Assembly (NCBI GenBank): GCA_049890035.1
Contig: JBMHCG010000029.1
Span: 90,333 to 154,332, forward strand
Source: UBA11891 sp049890035
Lineage (GTDB): Bacteria; Bacteroidota; Bacteroidia; Flavobacteriales; Flavobacteriaceae
Reading direction: 5' to 3'
DNA length: 64,000 bases
This document shows positions 25,672-33,897 of the stretch, piece after piece. A model generated the notes under the pieces. That model was not told the origin of the DNA and searched no databases. It worked only from the letters and a program-made list of their open reading frames with translations. The translations under genes were made by a program, and so were the position numbers. How positions within the stretch are numbered: the first letter of the stretch is position 1; the number at the start of each line of letters is the position of its first letter.

Positions 25672-25859
25672 TTTTTAGGGGTTGTTTATTGTCTATTTGA
25701 TTTCTTTTTAATAATACCTTATTTTTTTTAGGGTAATATTGAAAAATATTTAATTTTCGAGATTAAAACCCCAAAAAGTGTTGCGATTTAGATCAAAGCC
25801 AACACACGAACAATATTTTTTTGGAAGCTTTATATATTTGTCTGAACCCCTAATAAAAA
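25672..25859. promoter_or_regulatory. GSII/GSIII divergent control region with ACCCCTAAAAA-type repeats
   Basis: Four related elements: TTTTTAGGGGT at 25672-25682 (exact reverse complement of the glnK element at 40687), a weaker T-run plus AGGGTAAT at 25722-25736, ACCCCAAAAAG at 25768-25778 and ACCCCTAATAAAAA at 25846-25859. The first lies about 25 nt upstream of the GSII -7 box. The last directly follows a TATATTTG -7 box (25833-25840) of GSIII, over its predicted start site. The GSIII box lacks a good -33 TTTG, which would suit an activated promoter. Operator function is inference from sharing with glnK-amtB. Confidence 0.5.
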
Positions 25860-25920
25860 ATCCATGATTCTTTATCCATTTGATTTACCTAAATACGACC
25901 CATTGCTCAATTAACATTTT

Positions 25921-28047
25921 ATGCAAACAGAACATTACGCCCTTCAATTTGGTGCCCAAGTATTCAATGAAACAGTACTACGGCAGTATCTAAATAAAGA
26001 AGCCTTTTCAGAGATTACACAAGCCGTCTTAAAAGGTACTACAATAGATCGTGTTTTAGCAGATCAAATTGCTGCAGCCATGAAAACATGGGCACTTTCC
26101 AAAGGTGCTACGCATTACACCCACTGGTTCCAACCCCTTACAGGAGCCACAGCTGAAAAACACGATGCTTTTTTTGATCGAGCGGATACCGGTGAGCCCA
26201 TAGTGAAGTTTGATGGAGATCAGTTGGTGCAACAAGAGCCTGATGCGTCAAGTTTTCCTAGTGGTGGTATCCGCAATACCTTCGAAGCCAGAGGGTATAC
26301 CGCATGGGATCCTTCTTCTCCTGCATTTGTTTATGGTACTACTTTATGCATACCAACCATTTTTGTTTCCTATACAGGAGAAGCCCTGGATTACAAAACT
26401 CCTCTATTAAAATCACTGCATGCTCTGGATAAAGCGGCTACGGCTGTCTGTCGTTATTTTGATAAAAATACAAGCCGTGTAGTTGCTACATTGGGGTGGG
26501 AACAAGAATACTTTCTAATCGATAAAAAAAGAGCTGCATCGCGCCCTGATTTGATTTTAACTGGAAGAACTCTAATGGGGCATGAATCATCCAAAGGGCA
26601 GCAGCTTGATGATCACTATTTTGGCTCCATTCCCAATCGCGTTTTGTTATTTATGCAGGAACTCGAACAACAATGTTGGTTGTTGGGAATTCCTGTCAAA
26701 ACACGCCACAATGAAGTGGCTCCCAGTCAATTTGAATTGGCACCCATTTTTGAAGAAGTCAACCTAGCCGTTGATCATAATTCATTGTTGATGGATATTA
26801 TGAATCGCATTGCCGATAAACACAATTTTATTGTGTTACTGCATGAAAAGCCTTTTGCAGGGATCAATGGTTCAGGTAAACATAACAATTGGTCGTTGGC
26901 AACCAATGCTGGGGTCAATCTTCTAAGTCCTGGAAAAACCCCTATGTCAAACTTACAGTTTTTGACTTTTTTCATCAATACAATAGCTGCCGTATTGGAA
27001 CATGAGGCATTGTTACGAGCTGCTATAGCCAGTGCAGGAAACGATCATCGTTTGGGAGCCAATGAAGCACCTCCTGCCATTATATCGGTCTTCATTGGGG
27101 AACAACTGTCAAAAGTCTTGGAGGATTTAGAAAATGTTTCGAAAGGGAAGCTGTCGCCTCAAGAAAAGACCGATTTGAAACTCAATGTCATTGGTAAAAT
27201 TCCAGAAATTTTACTGGATAATACGGACCGAAATCGAACTTCTCCCTTCGCTTTTACCGGCAACAAATTTGAATTCCGAGCGGTTGGGTCCAATGCCAAT
27301 TGCGCCAAGCCAATGACCGTTCTTAATGCTATGGTAGCGGAACGTCTACAGCTATTTAAAAAAGAAACAGATGCTTTGATTGATAACAAAGGCATGAAAA
27401 AAGACGATGCTATTTTCAACGTTTTACGGGATCAAATCAAAGGAATTAAAAATATTTTATTTGAGGGGGACGGGTACTCAAAAGAGTGGGAAAAACAATC
27501 AAAAAAACGGGGGCTCAGCCACAATCGAACCACGCCAGAAGCCTTACCAGCTTATATCAGTGCCAAGAGCATAAAACTTTTTGAATCTCTTAATATTCTG
27601 TCCCAACGAGAGCTTGAAGCGCGTTTTTATGTCGATTTGGAAGAATATGTGTTAAAAGTTCAAATTGAAGCCCGTACGCTTGGTGACATTGCTCGAAATC
27701 ATATCATACCGACAGGAATCCGATACCAAAACATATTGATTGAAAATGTTCGCGGATTGAAAGAAATCTATGGTGATCGTTATATTGAATTTGCCAAAGA
27801 GCAAATGACGATCATTGAGCGCATATCCCTTCATGTGGCAGCCATCAATTCAGGAGTCAATGCAATGATCGAAACCCGAAAAAAGGCCAATAAGGAAGAT
27901 CGTATTCATGAAAAAGCGTTGGCCTACTGCCATGAGGTGTTTCCGTATTTCCAAGAAATCAGGTACCAGTGCGATAAATTGGAGCTTATCGTTGACGCCA
28001 CCCTGTGGCCGCTGGCCAAATACCGTCAATTACTGTTTATGCATTAG
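25921..28047 (+). CDS. glnN: Glutamine synthetase type III (GSIII)
   Basis: 708 residues, the large GSIII form. Landmarks are FTHWFQPLTG-like YTHWFQPLTGATAEKHDAFF, SFPSGGIRNTFEARGYTAWD, ATLGWEQEYFLID, the central VKTRHNEVAPSQFELAP, GINGSGKHNNWSLATN and GNDHRLGANEAPPAIISVFIG. It is a cytosolic dodecamer with the same reaction as GSII. Many Bacteroidota carry GSIII as the main assimilating enzyme. The leader is about 75 nt long from the predicted TATATTTG promoter, long for this genome. The neighbouring PurM-like gene begins 68 nt after its stop with its own -7 box. Confidence 0.95.
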   Translation: MQTEHYALQFGAQVFNETVLRQYLNKEAFSEITQAVLKGTTIDRVLADQIAAAMKTWALSKGATHYTHWFQPLTGATAEKHDAFFDRADTGEPIVKFDGDQLVQQEPDASSFPSGGIRNTFEARGYTAWDPSSPAFVYGTTLCIPTIFVSYTGEALDYKTPLLKSLHALDKAATAVCRYFDKNTSRVVATLGWEQEYFLIDKKRAASRPDLILTGRTLMGHESSKGQQLDDHYFGSIPNRVLLFMQELEQQCWLLGIPVKTRHNEVAPSQFELAPIFEEVNLAVDHNSLLMDIMNRIADKHNFIVLLHEKPFAGINGSGKHNNWSLATNAGVNLLSPGKTPMSNLQFLTFFINTIAAVLEHEALLRAAIASAGNDHRLGANEAPPAIISVFIGEQLSKVLEDLENVSKGKLSPQEKTDLKLNVIGKIPEILLDNTDRNRTSPFAFTGNKFEFRAVGSNANCAKPMTVLNAMVAERLQLFKKETDALIDNKGMKKDDAIFNVLRDQIKGIKNILFEGDGYSKEWEKQSKKRGLSHNRTTPEALPAYISAKSIKLFESLNILSQRELEARFYVDLEEYVLKVQIEARTLGDIARNHIIPTGIRYQNILIENVRGLKEIYGDRYIEFAKEQMTIIERISLHVAAINSGVNAMIETRKKANKEDRIHEKALAYCHEVFPYFQEIRYQCDKLELIVDATLWPLAKYRQLLFMH

Positions 28048-28093
28048 TTAAAAAAGTCTCTTTCCTTTTCCTTTTCCTTACTGGAGGATACTG

Positions 28094-28101
28094 TATTTTT
28101 G
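28094..28101 (+). promoter_or_regulatory. -7 box of the PurM-like gene
   Basis: TATTTTTG, full match to TAnnTTTG, 14 nt before the ATG at 28116. It excludes the longer in-frame ORF that would start inside the GSIII gene at 28005. Confidence 0.5.
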
Positions 28102-28115
28102 TGCAAAACCTTTTT

Positions 28116-29291
28116 ATGGAGTCCAGTCATCGATATGCTCAGAGAGGCGTTTCTGCTCAAAAAGAAGAAGTCCACAAAGCCATCGCCAACGTGGATAAGG
28201 GATTGTATCCCAAAGCATTTTGTAAAATCATTGCTGACACCCTGACAGGAAGTCCTGAACATGCATTGGTGATGCATGCTGACGGCGCTGGAACCAAATC
28301 CTCTTTAGCCTATTTGTACTGGAAAGAAACGGGGGATTTGTCGGTTTGGAAAGGAATCGCTCAAGATGCTTTGGTGATGAATCTCGATGACTTACTCTGC
28401 GTAGGCGTAACCCAAGACATTCTTCTTTCATCTACTATAGGTAGGAATAAATTGCGGATCCCAGGGGAAGTTATTGCTGCTATTATCAATGGCACAGAGG
28501 AACTGATTGCGGACTTAAGAGAATACGGTATCCACATCACGAGTACTGGAGGAGAAACAGCCGATGTTGGAGACTTAGTGCAAACCATCATTGTCGATTC
28601 TACAGTTACAGCACGTTTGCCAAGAAAAAATGTAATTGACAATGCCCGAATTCAGCCTGGCGATGTTATCGTTGGACTCTCCAGTTGTGGACAAGCTACC
28701 TATGAAAGCCATTACAATGCAGGGATGGGTAGTAATGGATTGACTTCTGCAAGGCATGATGTTTTTGCGAATTATTTAGCGCAGAAGTATCCTGAAAGTT
28801 TTGACGCTACGGTTCCGGAAAGTTTGATTTATTCAGGGAGTAAAAAATTAACAGAACCCTTTGAAGGTCTTGATCGAACAGTTGGCCAAATGGTTCTTTC
28901 CCCCACGCGGACTTACGCACCCATAATAAAAAAAATTTTTGATGACATACCACGCTCTGCGATCCATGGAATGGTACATTGTAGTGGGGGAGCCCAAACG
29001 AAAGTCCTTCACTTTGTGGATCAACACCATATCATTAAGGACAATCTATTGCCTATCCCGCCCTTGTTTGAATTGATTCAAAAAGAATCTCAAACATCAG
29101 GTCAAGAAATGTATCAAGTTTTTAATATGGGGCATCGAATGGAATTATACGTAGCCCCCCATGTCGCCAAACAAATCATCGCTATTTCTGAGGCTTTTCA
29201 AGTCCCCGCTCAAATTATTGGAAAAGTGGAAGCCGCCGAAACAAAGAAACTGACTATTGATTCTGAGTGGGGGGTATTCTCATATCCCTAA
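28116..29291 (+). CDS. purM: PurM-like phosphoribosylformylglycinamidine cyclo-ligase (flavobacterial type)
   Basis: 391 residues from the ATG at 28116, which aligns with the family start (SSHRYAQRGVSAQKEEVHKA). Segments seen: VMHADGAGTKSSLAYLYWKETGD, DDLLCVG, LSSTIGRNKLRIPGEVI, ITSTGGETADVGDLV, DVIVGLSSCGQATYESHYN and, in the second domain, SAIHGMVHCSGGAQTKVL and VFNMGHRMELYV. Flavobacteria use this divergent form as AIR synthase in purine synthesis, closing formylglycinamidine ribotide to aminoimidazole ribotide with ATP. A frameshifted purU, which supplies formate for the alternative purine route, is 6 kb away. Confidence 0.88.
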   Translation: MESSHRYAQRGVSAQKEEVHKAIANVDKGLYPKAFCKIIADTLTGSPEHALVMHADGAGTKSSLAYLYWKETGDLSVWKGIAQDALVMNLDDLLCVGVTQDILLSSTIGRNKLRIPGEVIAAIINGTEELIADLREYGIHITSTGGETADVGDLVQTIIVDSTVTARLPRKNVIDNARIQPGDVIVGLSSCGQATYESHYNAGMGSNGLTSARHDVFANYLAQKYPESFDATVPESLIYSGSKKLTEPFEGLDRTVGQMVLSPTRTYAPIIKKIFDDIPRSAIHGMVHCSGGAQTKVLHFVDQHHIIKDNLLPIPPLFELIQKESQTSGQEMYQVFNMGHRMELYVAPHVAKQIIAISEAFQVPAQIIGKVEAAETKKLTIDSEWGVFSYP

Positions 29292-29393
29292 CATTCCATT
29301 TTATTTTTTTGGGTGCTCAATCTTTTTTATGCAATTTTGATCTAGCAAACAGATTGTATTCTCGTTTGTTACAAATTGCGAAAAAGAAAAAAA

Positions 29394-30278
29394 ATGAAGA
29401 ATATTACAAAGACGCTTTTAGAAGCGTTGCTATTACTTTTTGTCCTTCACGGATGTGCTCCGGAAGAGACGCCCCTTCCAGAAGAACCACAAGTTGAAAT
29501 TGTTCCCGAACCCGAAACGGTTGTAGCCGTTGAAAATACCGAATCAACGGCAACCAACACAGAAGCAACCGCCATTACCGATTCCAGTGTATCCAATACC
29601 GAAAACAGTAGCTCGGATACCAGCAACACGGAGGCAAGTGCAGGCAGTTCTGATACCGCTACGCAAACAGCGGAAAGTTCTATTGATCCTAATTCAAGTA
29701 ATGCGACTGAAACGACGGTTGATTTGAACGTGGAAAGCAGTACGGATACGGAAACTATAGAAACCACAGAAACCTCTGATGCTGATTCTGCTTCAAACGA
29801 AACTACTGTTTCAGAAAATGAAGGAAGTAGTTCGGATGCTACAGATACACCCTTAGAAACAGATGCTGCGACCCCAGTGCAAGGAGAAGGGCCTAGAGTA
29901 TGGAATGCTGCGACAACTACTTTTAGTAAAGCCAATGGTGCCGATCCAACGGATGCATCCAATCAAGACAGATTAACCCCCAATGTGTGGATCACTCGCG
30001 GCAATGGCGGCGGTCAGATTTTTAACGCTGCAGTCAGTAGCAGTGCCGACAAAACGGAAAGTCCTTATGGAACCGAATGGGCGGTGGGTACTTTGGATCA
30101 GAAAGACAATTTGACGTACCAAAATTTCCGCGCAGCTGTCAACAACAAACCAAAAAATGTAGTAGGTACCGATTTGGTGTTGCATCTTATTGAAGATGAT
30201 ATCTATTTGAGTATCCGATTCACTTCCTGGTCCAGTGGGCAAGGAGGCGGATTTTCCTATGAGAGGAGTACACCCTAA
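29394..30278 (+). CDS. Ser/Thr/Glu-rich lipoprotein with a C-terminal 'VWITRG...YERST' domain
   Basis: 294 residues from the ATG at 29394 (another start lies six codons upstream, but the later one gives a standard signal: KNITKTLLEALLLLFVLHGC, lipobox LHGC). Residues 22-165 are a low-complexity stalk of Ser, Thr, Glu, Asp and Asn with almost no hydrophobic residues. Residues 168-293 form a compact domain: ANGADPTDASNQDR, VWITRGNGGGQIFNAA, SPYGTEWAVGTLDQ, LVLHLIEDDIYLSIRFTSW and GGGFSYERST. The same domain occurs twice in the next gene. I know no named function for it; the pattern suggests a beta-sandwich. The stalk would hold it away from the outer membrane surface. Confidence 0.82.
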   Translation: MKNITKTLLEALLLLFVLHGCAPEETPLPEEPQVEIVPEPETVVAVENTESTATNTEATAITDSSVSNTENSSSDTSNTEASAGSSDTATQTAESSIDPNSSNATETTVDLNVESSTDTETIETTETSDADSASNETTVSENEGSSSDATDTPLETDAATPVQGEGPRVWNAATTTFSKANGADPTDASNQDRLTPNVWITRGNGGGQIFNAAVSSSADKTESPYGTEWAVGTLDQKDNLTYQNFRAAVNNKPKNVVGTDLVLHLIEDDIYLSIRFTSWSSGQGGGFSYERSTP

Positions 30279-30443
30279 GAAACAGTGTGCTTCCAAACGA
30301 TTTTTGGAATGTAATGATTGTTTTTCAATGTTGATCAGGCCTGTTACCTAGTTGTTACAGCGAATCAGTTTTTGTATTTTGGTGCTTTTGAGCGGTTTAA
30401 ATCATTTATAATGATTACTTTGCTAATTCCTAAATCTTTTGCC

Positions 30444-31631
30444 ATGAAATCAACATTAGTCTTTTACTATGCGGGCCTGCTGATCGTGCTTTTTATTCTC
30501 AGCGAATGCGCTAAGGAGGATAATGCAGACAATATACAAACAGGACAAAATACCTTTTCAGAGAAGGCCATCCTATGGGACGGACCCCTGCTTCGATTTA
30601 CAAAATCGAATGGTGCCGACCCCAGCTTGGCAGCCAATCAAGATCGTATATCCGATAGGGTATGGCTAACACGAGGGAATGATGGCAAACAGATTTTTAA
30701 TATACAAGCAAATAAAAGTGCCAACAAGCAAACCAGTCCAGAAGGAACCCTATGGGCCTTGGGGAGCTTAAACGATGTAGCATCGCTTGAATTTTATAAT
30801 TTTCGTTCCCTGGGTGATGGCAAACCCAAAAGTCTCATCAATAAAAATTTAGTACTTCATTTAACCACAGAAGACATCTATCTAAGTGTAAAATTCACCT
30901 CTTGGTCTCAAGACAAAAAAGGCGGGTTTGCCTATGAACGAAGCACCAATCCACAAGCTACAGCAATAACAACCGGACAAAACACGGATGCTCCCATCAC
31001 ATCTGATACCAGCTCTCCAACCACAGATACAACATCCAATACGGATACAGTTTCCGGAAACGATAGCAATGCTAGTGATAGTGCTAATACCAGTGATAGT
31101 GACAGCGATGACGATAATGATAATGATGACGATGATAATGATGACGATGATAATGATGATGACGATAATGATGATGACGATAATGATGATGACGATAATA
31201 CCACAACAGGAGATTCGTCAACGAGCAATCCATTTGATACCAGTGCTATTTTATGGCAGGGCAATACGCTTAGCTTTACCAAAGCAGATGGAGCAGATCC
31301 CAATCAAACAGCCAATCAAGATCGGATAACAGACAAAGTTTGGATTACACGCGCCAATGACGGGCAGCAAATTTATAATGCAGCTGTTTCCTCCTCGGCA
31401 TTGAAATCCGACAGCCCCATTGGAACGGAATGGGCCGTTGGTTCTTTGGATCAAGTTGCTGATTTAGGTTTTCAGAATTTTAGAGATGCCTGTAATGGGA
31501 AACCCAAAAATATGGTTGGCGTTCCTATGGTTTTGCATTTGATTGAAGACAACATTTATTTAAACATCAAGCTCACCAGTTGGTCAAATAATAAAAGCGG
31601 TGGATTTGCCTATGAGCGTAGTACCCTTTAA
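30444..31631 (+). CDS. Lipoprotein with two copies of the 'VWITRG...YERST' domain and a D/N-rich linker
   Basis: 395 residues from the ATG at 30444 (the ORF opens earlier, but this Met starts a clean signal MKSTLVFYYAGLLIVLFILS with lipobox LSEC). Copy 1 spans residues 41-168 (ILWDGPLLRFTKSNGADP, VWLTRGNDGKQIFN, LVLHLTTEDIYLSVKFTSWS, GGFAYERST) and copy 2 spans 267-394 (ILWQGNTLSFTKADGADP, VWITRANDGQQIYN, LHLIEDNIYLNIKLTSWS, GGFAYERST). Between them lie a Thr/Ser linker and a DDDDN repeat tract (residues 219-252). The preceding lipoprotein has one copy, so the pair probably arose by duplication. The stop is 10 nt before a cytochrome b561-like gene, so they may be one operon. Confidence 0.85.
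   Translation: MKSTLVFYYAGLLIVLFILSECAKEDNADNIQTGQNTFSEKAILWDGPLLRFTKSNGADPSLAANQDRISDRVWLTRGNDGKQIFNIQANKSANKQTSPEGTLWALGSLNDVASLEFYNFRSLGDGKPKSLINKNLVLHLTTEDIYLSVKFTSWSQDKKGGFAYERSTNPQATAITTGQNTDAPITSDTSSPTTDTTSNTDTVSGNDSNASDSANTSDSDSDDDNDNDDDDNDDDDNDDDDNDDDDNDDDDNTTTGDSSTSNPFDTSAILWQGNTLSFTKADGADPNQTANQDRITDKVWITRANDGQQIYNAAVSSSALKSDSPIGTEWAVGSLDQVADLGFQNFRDACNGKPKNMVGVPMVLHLIEDNIYLNIKLTSWSNNKSGGFAYERSTL
31107..31199 (+). repeat. In-frame 15-bp tandem repeat encoding DDDDN
   Basis: Five consecutive 15-nt units end at 31199: two of GATGACGATGATAAT (31125-31154) and three of GATGATGACGATAAT (31155-31199), after a partial 18-nt lead-in. The unit is a multiple of three, so copy-number change would lengthen or shorten the linker without breaking the frame. 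Confidence 0.92.
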
Positions 31632-31641
31632 TTTTATAGCT

Positions 31642-32238
31642 ATGAAAAAAATTGCGTTGCTCTTTTTTATAATGACTTATTCCCTTCAAGGCCAGGAGGC
31701 AGAAGATTTGTTTGCAGAAATGGAATCTTTAGAAACCATTGAGCAGCGTTTACTTCCTGACCGAATGTTATTTACTCAACGCTTGTTATGGGGAGAGAAG
31801 GGGCTGATGCGCTCTTTTAATCGATTTGAATTGACTGTTGAAAAACGAGAGCGGGAGCTCAAGCTTCGCAGAAAAGTATTAGTAGCCCATCAGTTGTTGG
31901 GTTATGTTACGCTGGCAGGGATGGTAGCACAGGGAGTTTTGGGGACCCAGTTGTACAATCGAAAGTACAATTTGTATGAAACGCATAAAATCTTGGGGAA
32001 CCTTACGTCTGCCACTTATTTTACTACAGCAGCTCTTTCCCTTTTTGCACCACCACCTCTGATAGCTGAAAAAAAAGGACTTTCCTCTACGCGAGCCCAC
32101 AAATGGTTAGCGACTATTCATTTTTCAGCAATGGTAGCTACCAATGTATTAGCAGATGAAAGAAAAAAATGGCATCGTGCTGCAGCCTATACCGCATTTG
32201 GTAGTTATGCTACTGCCATGATTGTTTTAACTTTTTAA
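31642..32238 (+). CDS. Small exported-membrane protein, cytochrome b561-like
   Basis: 198 residues from the ATG at 31642 (the ORF opens 14 codons earlier, inside the previous gene). A signal peptide (KKIALLFFIMTYSLQGQ) is followed by about 60 charged residues and then four hydrophobic helices. Histidines sit at regular helix positions: VLVAHQLLGYVTL, YETHKILGNL, STRAHKWLATIHFSAM and KKWHRAAAY, the pattern of bis-haem b561-type membrane proteins. The next gene encodes a YceI protein, and a b561-YceI pair is also found in E. coli (yceJ-yceI), which supports the reading. It would act as a membrane electron carrier. Haem binding is inference. Confidence 0.65.
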   Translation: MKKIALLFFIMTYSLQGQEAEDLFAEMESLETIEQRLLPDRMLFTQRLLWGEKGLMRSFNRFELTVEKRERELKLRRKVLVAHQLLGYVTLAGMVAQGVLGTQLYNRKYNLYETHKILGNLTSATYFTTAALSLFAPPPLIAEKKGLSSTRAHKWLATIHFSAMVATNVLADERKKWHRAAAYTAFGSYATAMIVLTF

Positions 32239-32780
32239 TGATGAAAAAATTTTTTTTACTTGCCTTCACTGTATTGGGATCGGTCTCACTAGAAGCACAG
32301 AAATTTCAACTTGATGTTGCTACCTCCCAATTGACTTACAAGGCAAAACACATGGCACATGCCTGGGAAGGAAGCAATCAAAATTTACAAGGCCTCGCCG
32401 TGGTTGATAGCTCGGGCTTGCAAAAGATAGCAATCAAAGGTGCCGTTCGTGATTTTGATAGTAACAACGCCAACCGTGACAGTCATGCCCTGGAAGTTTT
32501 AGAAGCCTTACAATTTCCCGAAGTTCGTTTTTTTTCAGGCAATATAGAGGCTGCCTCTTCTGCTGAAGTAATACTCAACGGATCGTTGGTCTTTCATGGG
32601 ATTACATTACCCAAACAAATCAAAGCCAATTATATCAAAACTGAGGAGGGTTTTCAACTTATGGGAACCTTTGATTTTCAAGCCACTGATTTTAGTGTCG
32701 ATTTACCCTCTTTTTTATTGATTAAAATCAACGATACCATTCAAATTGAATTTGATTTATACTTTCGAAGCGGTTCTTAA
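32238..32780 (+). CDS. YceI-family periplasmic lipid-binding protein
   Basis: 180 residues. Signal peptide MKKFFLLAFTVLGSVSLEA, then the YceI barrel: ATSQLTYKAKHMAHAWEGS, the conserved RDFDSNNANRDSHALEVL, LNGSLVFHGITLPKQI and FQATDFSVDLPSFLL. YceI proteins bind isoprenoid or amide lipids in an extended lipocalin-like barrel in the periplasm. Its ATG overlaps the stop of the b561-like gene by 1 nt, so the two are translationally coupled. Together with the two lipoproteins upstream they look like an envelope redox operon, though no terminator test can be made between the earlier genes. Confidence 0.88.
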   Translation: MMKKFFLLAFTVLGSVSLEAQKFQLDVATSQLTYKAKHMAHAWEGSNQNLQGLAVVDSSGLQKIAIKGAVRDFDSNNANRDSHALEVLEALQFPEVRFFSGNIEAASSAEVILNGSLVFHGITLPKQIKANYIKTEEGFQLMGTFDFQATDFSVDLPSFLLIKINDTIQIEFDLYFRSGS

Positions 32781-32808
32781 TCGGGTTGCTAAAGCCTAGA
32801 TTTACTTG

Positions 32809-32816
32809 TATTTTAG
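32809..32816 (+). promoter_or_regulatory. -7 box directly before prfA
   Basis: TATTTTAG (one mismatch to TAnnTTTG) with TTG 20 nt upstream. It ends exactly 4 nt before the prfA ATG at 32821. Confidence 0.4.
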
Positions 32817-32820
32817 CGGC

Positions 32821-33897
32821 ATGCTAGAAAAACTTCAAATCATTCAACAGCGTTTTGATGAGGTCTCTGATTTAATCATTCAACCGGATATAATTGCTGA
32901 CCAAAAGCGTTACATTCAACTCAACAAAGAATACAAAGACTTAAAAACCCTTACGGAACGTGCTGATTTGTACAAAACACTTTGGGCCAATCAAGAAGAA
33001 GCCGAAGCGATTATCAAAGATGGAAGTGATCCTGAGATGATCGAAATGGCAAAACTTCAACTGGAAGAGGCCAAGGCCGAAATACCTAAGTTGGAGGAAG
33101 AAATAAAGTTTCTTTTGATTCCAAAAGATCCTGAAGACAGTAAAAACGTTGTGGTCGAAATACGCGCAGGGACAGGAGGTGACGAAGCCAGTATTTTTGC
33201 AGGGGATTTGTACAGAATGTATACAAAATATTGTCAGGACCAAGGGTGGAATACTCATTTTGTTGATTCAAATGAAGGAACTTCAGGAGGTTTTAAAGAG
33301 ATCATTTTCGAAGTAGCTGGAGAGGATGTGTATGGGACACTTAAATTTGAATCGGGTGTGCACCGCGTACAGCGTGTGCCTCAGACTGAAACACAAGGTC
33401 GTGTTCATACCTCTGCAGCCACCGTCATGGTACTTCCAGAGGCAGAGGAATTTGATGTTGAAGTAGATATGAATGAGGTGCGAATCGATTATTTCTGTTC
33501 CTCAGGCCCGGGAGGCCAGTCTGTCAATACCACTTATTCAGCCGTTCGTTTGACCCACGAACCTACTGGAATTGTGGCCCAGTGCCAAGACCAAAAATCG
33601 CAGCACAAAAACAAAGAGAAAGCCCTCAAAGTTTTGCGGACAAGACTGTATGAAATGGAATTGCAAAAAAAGCAGCAAGCCGATGCAGAAAAAAGAAACT
33701 CCCTGGTGTCTTCTGGGGATCGTTCAGCAAAAATACGAACCTATAATTATCCGCAAGGGAGGGTCACAGATCATAGAATTGGATTAACTTTATACGACTT
33801 GCAAAACATCATCAATGGAGATATTCAGAAACTTATTGATGAATTGCAATTATATCAGAATACAGAGAAATTAAAAGAATCGGGAGATTTGTTATGA
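32821..33897 (+). CDS. prfA: Peptide chain release factor 1
   Basis: 358 residues from the ATG at 32821, which matches the family N-terminus MLEKLQIIQQRFDEVSDLI; an earlier in-frame ATG at 32806 lies upstream of the likely promoter box. The stop-codon recognition segment VHRVQRVPQTETQGRVHTS (PxT motif) and the catalytic GGQ in CSSGPGGQSVNTTYSAV are intact. RF1 releases peptides at UAA and UAG. A PrmC methylase gene is not adjacent. The stop overlaps the pyrF ATG (ATGA). Confidence 0.96.
   Translation: MLEKLQIIQQRFDEVSDLIIQPDIIADQKRYIQLNKEYKDLKTLTERADLYKTLWANQEEAEAIIKDGSDPEMIEMAKLQLEEAKAEIPKLEEEIKFLLIPKDPEDSKNVVVEIRAGTGGDEASIFAGDLYRMYTKYCQDQGWNTHFVDSNEGTSGGFKEIIFEVAGEDVYGTLKFESGVHRVQRVPQTETQGRVHTSAATVMVLPEAEEFDVEVDMNEVRIDYFCSSGPGGQSVNTTYSAVRLTHEPTGIVAQCQDQKSQHKNKEKALKVLRTRLYEMELQKKQQADAEKRNSLVSSGDRSAKIRTYNYPQGRVTDHRIGLTLYDLQNIINGDIQKLIDELQLYQNTEKLKESGDLL

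Noticed and set aside
29447..29962. 171-codon antisense ORF inside the first lipoprotein gene
   Set aside because: It is the reverse complement of a Ser/Thr/Glu repeat-rich region, which leaves long open frames by composition alone.
31098..31199. Repeat tract considered as a CRISPR-like array
   Set aside because: The units are 15 bp, adjoining without spacers, and lie in frame within a lipoprotein gene. It is a coding minisatellite.
30932..31303. 123-codon antisense ORF over the D/N repeat
   Set aside because: It reads the repeat as Ser/Leu on the other strand; it is an artefact of the low-complexity DNA.
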